64,000 nucleotides of DNA, from positions 28,245,977 through 28,309,976 of the forward strand of contig CM047809.1 of assembly GCA_026214975.1 (NCBI GenBank). The letters run 5' to 3'. The notes beneath the pieces are model-generated. The model searched no databases and was not told the DNA's origin. It saw only the letters and a list, made by a program, of their open reading frames with translations. This DNA is from Gentiana macrophylla. Lineage: Eukaryota; Streptophyta; Magnoliopsida; Gentianales; Gentianaceae. Numbering within the stretch: position 1 is the first letter of the stretch; every line of letters starts with the position of its first letter. Shown here in pieces: positions 57,801 to 64,000 of the stretch. A program made the translations under genes and the position numbers.

Positions 57801-60203
57801 AGGCATCTTTTTTTCGCCCTCATAGATAGCTTCGACAAACGATATTTCATCAATTACGGCTCTTTCAGGATGTGTCCTCGTGTGAAGGTGACCGGATGTG
57901 TCACCGACTCTAAGGTAATTTGTCCTTTGCAGAAGTCGATGAGAGCGTTAGAAGTGTCTAAAAAGGTTCGGCCTAGAATTAGAGGCATCTCCTTATCAGG
58001 TGGATAGTCTAGAATAACCCAGTCGGTAGGGAAGACTAAATGTTCAATTTGAAGGAGAACATTAGCTACACAACCGGCTGCAGTGATACGACTAGATTTG
58101 TCTACCATCTCAAGAGAAATGGGACGTTCCCGCATCCTTTTATCTAACCCGAGCTTCTTGCATACATTTAATGGCATCACATTGATGGAGGCCCCTGAGT
58201 CGCATAATACATTTTCGAACAAATGGCCCTCAATCTCACAGGAGATTGAAGGTGTGCAGAGTCACTCGCTAACAATGACAATTTTACGTGAAACCATTGC
58301 GCAATCTTCTCGAAACACTTCTTCAGCCATCCCCTGAAGCTTTCTCTTACTCCCACATAATTCTTTAAGATACTTAGTACATTTAGGCATTTCAGACAAT
58401 ACCTCAGCTAAGGGCATACTCACTTTAGTGTCCCTAAGTATCCTCCTCACTCCAGCATACTGCTTGTCGTTAGTGAGGGCTTTCTCTTTCCTTTTTGGTG
58501 GATAAGGAAGGGCTTTATCATTCCCTGTAGCTTGATTCTTTATCGCCTCATCCTCCTTATCCTTCCATCTCACAAACTTTTCTTCCTTTTTCTTAGTCAG
58601 GGGTACCGCCCCTTGACTTTCCTTCCTTTCCTCATTATCAGAATTATTTTCATCCTCCGAAGAATTGTCACTAAGCTCCTCCTCATCGTTGCTTTCTTCG
58701 GCATGTGATTTCTGATTTCCCCCTCCTGAACTCATGGCGTCAGGAGGGGCTACTCGTTTCCCGACATCTTGCCGGGTCCAGCCTTCTTACCACTTCTCAG
58801 AGTTACTTCGTTCAACTCCTCTTCTTGCCCATACTCCCACTGTGGTGTAATGTCAGTGCAAACATTCACATCAGCTTTTGGGTTTCTCTCGGTATAACTC
58901 GGAAGTTTACCGTGAGGTCTGCTCGCTTGCTGGTCCGCCATCTGACCAACTTGTCTCTCAATTGCTTTAACACTAGTAGACAGAGTCTTCACCATGTCTA
59001 CCAGCTCATCGAATTTGTGTTGAGGGACACATGAGGTGGTATGATTATTGTTCTGAGTTTGATTCTAGCCACCTTGAGGCCTTTGGGAGTTACGAGGCGG
59101 CCTTTGATAGTTCGAGTTGAAAGAATTCGAATTTGAAGGTCCAGGTGGTAACTTGGCTTGATTGAAGTTTTGTCTTTGAAATCACGAATAGTTAGTTGCA
59201 GTTACGGTTGAAGTTTCGGAAGGGTTGGTTTTGATTATCCATTAAGTTTACCTCCTCCGTCATCTCAGTCCCTGCCTGTGTTTCAAGATAATTTGAATCA
59301 GAAGGCTGCATCTGAAGATTGGCCAACTGCTTGCTTATCAATTCCATCTGAGCAACCAACAGTTGTGTATCAGGATTGCTTGCAGTACCTTCTTTCTTAA
59401 CAATATTGGTCTTCTTAGGAGTCGACCACATATTGTTCTTGGCTATTGTCTCAGCCACTCTGTAGGCAGTCTCATCACCTCCCCCTAAGAAGGATCCATG
59501 AGCTGTGGAGTCAAGATAGTCTCTATTAGGTTGAGAGACTCCTCTGTAAAATAGTTCCAACAACTCATGTCTATCATATCCGTGATTGGGGCACTTCCTC
59601 ATCAATGATTCAATCTCTCCCAAGCTTTGCCATGATTTCATCCTCCAATTTGCTCGAAAGTAGCTATTTCCCGTTTCATCTCCATAATCTTGCACTGGTG
59701 AAACCCACTTGAGAGCGAAGGCTCTTTTGACATCATTCCAAGTATGGAGGAATGATGTGCTAACGACTTAAACCATCTCGCTTGCTTCACCTTTCAAAGC
59801 AAAGGAAATAGCTTCAACTTCACGATCTCGTAATCAACACCAGGATAATGGCACCTTCACGATTTGTACGAATGTGGACAGAAGTCGTGTGGATCTTCTG
59901 AGCGGTACCATGGAAAGAGCTATTCGAACGATTGCAACAACTCCGTTCTTTAGATCAAAGTTCGCTCCTCCCATGTCGGGAGGACGAATAAGTCTATGTC
60001 CTCGAGAAAATCTTGGTTTAGATATGGAGTGTAGGGGTCTGGTTCGATTGATTAAAAAAGCCGGTTTTGGCGGAATTGTTGAAGTTGTTGATTTATGCCG
60101 ACTGTTTGATTTCTGCATTCTTTGCGAGCTTGCATTTGTTGAAGAGTAAATTCAACTTAGCTTGGGGATCGAGATTTGGAATTGGTGGATCTTGATCCGC
60201 CAT
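54895..60203 (-). pseudogene. Gag-pol polyprotein of E (main part), frameshifted
   Basis: Gag begins at an ATG at 60201-60203 (MADQDPPIPNLDP). The gag core is legible at about 59200-60000 (NFDLKNGVVAIVR; LMRKCPNHGYDRHELLELFYRG). A Lys/Glu-rich linker follows (58262-58735). Protease: CDSGASINVMPL at about 58200 and PLILGRTFLDTSNALIDF. RT: the frame 56634-57563 carries VVPKKGGITV, CIDYRRLNEVT and FLDGYSGY (about 56710-56730); the catalytic FMDD lies at 56532-56543. RNase H: CDASNYAVSAA and YTTIEKEFLAVAFA. Integrase: an HHCC-type zinc domain (about 55440-55540), then the D, D, E residues in WGIDFMGP (about 55270), ISDKGTHF (about 55095) and PQTKGQVEV (about 54990). The gene is cut by F at 54894 and resumes at 32281. 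About eight frame slips break it. Confidence 0.88.
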
Positions 60204-60930
60204 TTTATCCAAATCGAGGAGAAGCCTTCTTCTAAGGATAGATCGTTCGGGCTCGGGATCAAAGATCGAAGTCCCTTCTTACTTTCGTTTGCATAAACCG
60301 GAAGAAAGGAAAGGAAGAAATCAACCCTTTGGGGTTGATTAGAACGAGTTTAGAAAAGATTAGATGGTTTAGAGGAGAAAAGAAAAGAAGTGTCAATTGA
60401 AGAGAGTGGCGGCGTTCAAGTATAAGTGAACGCTGCTCGTTGAGGAAATTCGAAGTGGGCGCTCGTTGAGATCAACGAAGCTGGCGTTCGAAGACAATTG
60501 GGGAGAAGCGGGTGTTTAGAGGCTGGCGAAGCGTTCGGTAGTTGACGCTCAAATCGATCAAACTTAAACGATACATAAAAGAATAGCAGGAAAGAAAATA
60601 AAAACCTAAAATAGTAATAATTAAGGCAATATATTTATACGATCTAAAATCTAAGGCAAATCTAAGCTAAATCTAAGGCTTCAAACTAATAAAAATCTAA
60701 TGTGACCAATAACATAAAATAAATAAATAAAAACTAAGATAATTAAAATCAAATTTATAAAATCGAAAATCTAAACTAGGATAAAGTGAAATAAGATAAA
60801 AATAAAAATAAAAATAAAAACAAAAATAAAAATGAAAATAAAACGTAGCAATTAGATTATCACCTAAAAAAAAAAAAAATAGCACCGAAATAAAAATTGC
60901 ACCTAGAAGAATCCGACAACCGTTACCGAC
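60204..60930 (-). other. Leader of E
   Basis: About 730 bp between PBS and gag. It contains diverged GGCG(C/T)TCGTTGA-type units (about 60410-60550) reminiscent of the LTR array, and an A/T-rich stretch of AAAATAAA repeats (60785-60850). No gene is seen. Confidence 0.5.
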
Positions 60931-60948
60931 TCCCCGGCAACGGCGCCA
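60931..60948 (-). other. Primer-binding site of E (tRNA-Asp)
   Basis: TCCCCGGCAACGGCGCCA on plus, six bases from the LTR. Confidence 0.9.
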
Positions 60949-60954
60949 AAAACT

Positions 60955-62548
60955 TGTTCGGTAAAAACGTGTTTTAAATTTATAAACCGAAACACCCCAA
61001 GTATAAGGATCGTAGTATAGGATGTTTACGGGTCGATCTAAGGAGTGGAATGTTTATCGGATCAAGGAACAATTAGTCTAACGATTATGTCACAATTATC
61101 TATCTAAACTACTAAACTAAGGTGAAACTAACTAAAACCTAAACCTAAGAATTAAAACTAAAACAAGAATAAAAACAAGCTGAAAAATAAGAAAAGCAGA
61201 AAGCAGACGGCGTTCACTTTGGTGAGCAGCGTGCAAACGAATCTAACGGACGGGCGTACGCTATTGCGGAAAGCGTCCAACTCTAACGAGAGCAGAAAAT
61301 TGCGAAAAGCAAGAGAAACTAGGGTTTATAAAACTAAAACTTAACTAAACTTAATCTAAGCGATTCGATTAAAACAATTAAAAGAAAACACAACAGCGAG
61401 GCAACGAATCCACCCATCAACCAACAACCCCCAACTAGATGGTGATCTAAGATGTAGTTTTTAGTAGTGATTTATTCACGAATCCAATTAAATATCTTCA
61501 ATCAAATTCTAGGGTTTCGTTTATCTTTTCAAATAAACTAAACATGCAATCAACACGAAATCACGAGATTGTTTCCAAACTCTTGCTCAACTAAACATGC
61601 CTAATCTCTTATAACATGAATAATTGCATCACTTGAACGAAATAAAACTTAAACCAATATACTTTCATACATAGATCCAAGCATATAGATATAGATAAAT
61701 CGTTTCATCAAATCGTTAATTCCAACAAAACATGATCAATACAAAACAGCATCCAAAGTGATGAAAAACTATAAATTAAACTCACTAACATAAAGCATCG
61801 AACTCTCTAGTTGGTTGTGTTGATGATGGGCTTCCTCCGTCGACTCACTTTGCAAGGTTTCTAGCCAACAATCATCTTTGGATATGATTGTTGGTTGGGA
61901 GATTTGCATCTCTGTGAAATTAGGGTTCTCGGCGCCGCTTTTTGTGAATTTGCGATCTCAATGTTGCGTAAAAAAGGTCTCCTTAGGGTTGGGGCTCTTG
62001 CTTGTATTTATAGAGCTCTAAGTCGGTTATGACTAAGTCGGCAACGGACGCTAAATGCTGGTCTCGTGGGCGCCCGTCGAGAATGCCTGGACGCCGAGTA
62101 AATGCGCGTTCATTCTCCGTCTCGAACTCTCACGAATGTAAAATACGATTACGGGCGCTCGTTCATCCTCCGTCTGGAATGGGAATGACGCCTGACGAGC
62201 ATTTCGTCCAAGATCTTTGAGGTCGGATTTCTTCATCTTTATCCAATTTCTTCAAGCCAATCCCAACTCTATCTCGAATAATTCGACTTGAGCTTCATTT
62301 ATCCACTTATAGCACTCGAAGATTAACTCCTACATGATAAATAAACAATGCAAAAATGTAATAAAATCCAAATAATAATAATTCCATTAAATCAACACTT
62401 AAAATCATCAATTTTGCATACAACCCTCTTAAAATCATCTTTATTAAATAATTACACTTAAACCCTTAATTCTCATGTAAATTATGCAAATGTGGGAAAA
62501 ATAATAATGAAATACACCCTTAATAATCATATAAATATGGCCTTAATA
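60955..62548 (-). repeat. 5' LTR of E
   Basis: 1594 bp, starting TGTTCGGTAAAAACG. The TATA box is at 62005-62012 on the minus strand. A disrupted GGACGNNCGTCC array lies at about 62043-62215. Confidence 0.9.
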
Positions 62549-63224
62549 TGACTTCTTTCAACGACTACATGTTTCCTACACACCTACAGATGAGATAGAT
62601 TTGGGGCGAGAACCTTCCACATTAATAGAATTAATCTTACAAACCACTCGGGCCAAGATTCATACTAAGGTTCATGTATAGGCTAACTTATGCTCAATAA
62701 AAAACCAAAAGGTAGTAAAACATAAGCAAAAAGGTAATACCTTGCCTTCAACATTGTACCACGAAGAATTTAAGCCTTTAAAATTTTTTCGAGCCATCTT
62801 TGTCTTTGTAAAGGTATTGCTTCCATCGCTTTTCCCATCTTAGATTCGTAGCTCCACATGTTTCTTTGGGTTATTTTCTCGGCGCCCGTGAAAAATTATT
62901 GACTTGGATTATTGCTTCCTGGTTTTACGCAAGCGGAAGAAAAACATAATGAGACCGTAGATCGATTTCAACATGGTTTCCCATGTCGCTATCAGACCTA
63001 CGGATTAAACATCTGAGGATAAACAAACACGCCGAAGTCCCGAAAATAGAACCAGGCTCATTTGGCGTAGAGGCGATCTCACCGGGAGCGAAACCGGTTG
63101 TTCAGATTCGGAATTTTTACCTGAGCGAGACAACGAGAGGACTCAAAAGCGTAAAAGCAGACTCTAAAGCGAAAACTTCGACATGAATAAAAAAATTATT
63201 TATATATAAAATTGACCGTTGGTT
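62549..63224 (-). other. Leader of D, non-coding
   Basis: About 670 bp between E and the D PBS. No recognisable gag frame or palindrome array. A 67-residue plus-strand frame (62983-63186) is antisense and unconvincing. Confidence 0.45.
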
Positions 63225-63239
63225 CCGGCAACGGCGCCA
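63225..63239 (-). other. Primer-binding site of D (tRNA-Asp)
   Basis: CCGGCAACGGCGCCA on plus; the two bases before it differ from the tRNA, so the match is 15 bases. The LTR starts nine bases later. Confidence 0.85.
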
Positions 63240-63247
63240 AAAAAACT

Positions 63248-64000
63248 TGATCGGGGTCAATCGAGGTTATAATATACTTGACCACCATAAACCAATACAA
63301 GCAAGAGGACTAGGCCCATCGTAGTATAGCTATAGTGAATCAAGGTCGATCCCACAGAGGAACCAATTGTGGATCATCTTATATACAAACAATTAATTAA
63401 ACATGTCAAGAACATAGAGGCGGTCTACGACCAACATAAAACAAGAAAGGTAAAAAGACACGACTCGACACAACGTAATTAACCTCCCCAATTATAGTCT
63501 TTATCGTTTGGACCTAGATAATTTATATAATAAATGAACTTATTAAGCTGTCAATCCGTTTGTATCTATCTTAGATTGGCTACGGAGTCATCCTCTTTAA
63601 CTTGACTTAGCACAGGTTAGGTTGCTAGATCACTGTGCTACATTACATGACTTCACCTTTTGGGTATCCATCTCATATAACTTGCACGCTTACGACACTA
63701 AGGATGCCGATATTAATCGTACACCTCGTCTAGGCAAAATTCCTATGGTTAGGCGTACTTCCTAAGCGATTACTCAAGCTCTCGTCCAACTAGCAATTAC
63801 CAAGTTATAGTCTCATGCTAATCTACGACGTCACGTATAATCAGTGCTAGCAATCCCCAAATATAAACCTACCTAGATAGCATTGAGCGTCCGTGAAGAG
63901 CAATTCATAAGCCTACCTAAGAGTTTTATATTGGTATTTCCTTTTACACATTTTAATTAAACTAAGCGAGTAACATAGCCATAGCCATACCTCTACCGAG
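63248..64000 (-). repeat. 5' LTR of D, incomplete at window end
   Basis: It matches 23593 to about 24347 of the left LTR with a small percentage of differences. The remaining 1.05 kb and the target duplication lie outside the window. Confidence 0.9.

Larger units (their letters stand above)
28508..62548 (-). mobile_element. Element E: Athila-like gypsy retrotransposon with gag-pol, interrupted by F
   Basis: LTRs are 28508-30096 and 60955-62548. A PBS to tRNA-Asp (60931-60948) and a PPT (30097-30110) delimit the inside. Without F the element is about 11.4 kb. It encodes gag, aspartic protease, RT with FLDGYSGY and FMDD, RNase H and integrase, in the gypsy order. The integrase C-terminal wording ([26 protein letters not shown]) is that of Athila-type elements. 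The left LTR begins TT rather than TG and the flanking pentamers match only imperfectly (about TGCTT/TGACT). Several frame slips break the polyprotein. It is inserted in D. Confidence 0.9.
9599..64000 (+). mobile_element. Element K: decayed copia-type retrotransposon, split by J and D, runs off the window
   Basis: The oldest host element of the stack. Visible parts are a 5' LTR (9599-11308), a PBS resembling that of initiator tRNA-Met, a decayed gag region, a TATA-like motif and a second open region. J interrupts it at 14622/23303 and D at 23592. The remainder would lie beyond the window, so neither pol nor the 3' LTR can be seen. LTR size, PBS and gag ending (YVWVPK) suggest a SIRE/Maximus-like copia, but without pol this is a guess. 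Confidence 0.65.
23593..64000 (-). mobile_element. Element D: gypsy retrotransposon, non-autonomous, containing E; runs off the window
   Basis: The left (3') LTR is 23593-25392. The right (5') LTR starts at 63248 and continues past the window end; the first 750 bp match the left copy closely. A PBS to tRNA-Asp lies at 63225-63239 and a PPT at 25393-25406. Without E, about 3.8 kb of internal DNA remains (25393-28507 and 62549-63247), and no gag or pol could be recognised in it. D and F are close relatives: LTR layout and 3' internal DNA align well. The left flanking pentamer is CAATG; its partner is outside the window. Confidence 0.88.

Noticed and set aside
60931..63239. Treating D and E as tandem copies of one element
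   Set aside because: Their LTRs differ in sequence and length and each has its own PBS; the order of breaks shows E inserted in D.

Overview
The window is repeat-dense flowering-plant nuclear DNA. It holds one recognisable host gene and a stack of LTR retrotransposons nested inside one another. The plant assignment rests on an ATL-type RING-H2 gene with the family's typical C-terminal motifs, on Ty3/gypsy elements whose primer-binding sites match the 3' end of plant tRNA-Asp, and on Ty1/copia elements primed by initiator tRNA-Met. The species cannot be named from the sequence.

Layout. 1-2089: old repeat remnants, including a possible small solo LTR and a 330-bp G/T-only tract. 2090-3390: ATL-family ubiquitin ligase gene (minus strand), whose conserved blocks lie in different reading frames. 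3391-5613: upstream DNA, a small inverted-repeat element, and a non-autonomous hAT element with a perfect 8-bp target duplication. 5672-9382: a 1.56-kb direct duplication, each copy carrying a gypsy LTR. From 9599 to the window end lies a decayed copia-type element (K, plus strand) that has been split repeatedly.

Nesting. J (14623-23302, minus, gypsy, gag only) sits in K. D (23593 to beyond 64000, minus) also sits in K. E (28508-62548, minus) is inserted in D; it is Athila-like and carries gag, protease, RT, RNase H and integrase. F (32287-54889, minus, gag and protease but no RT) is inserted in the integrase gene of E. H (about 34.7-39.2 kb, minus, no coding capacity seen) and G (43998-53805, plus, nearly full-length copia) are inserted in F. 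Target duplications were read directly for J (ACCAT), F (CCCAC) and probably G (AGCCT).

How the parts may work together. E is the only gypsy element with RT and integrase. D, F, H and J share its kind of PBS and polypurine tract but lack these enzymes, so they may depend on an E-like partner in trans (inference). All of these gypsy insertions, and the two LTRs at 6-9 kb, point the same way.

The most unusual structure is a set of short palindromes in the gypsy LTRs and leaders. They are arranged in pairs or triplets with a 20-22 bp period. The palindrome sequence differs between families, but the arrays mostly occupy comparable places: upstream of the LTR TATA box, in the transcribed LTR part, and in the leader. 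Other observations of interest are a second polypurine tract about 1 kb inside the 3' PPT in five elements, a conserved repeat between the two tracts, and a GNRA-capped hairpin in the copia G leader.

Caution: many differences between LTR pairs fall at CTG/CAG and CG sites or in homopolymers. Some frameshifts may therefore be read or assembly errors.
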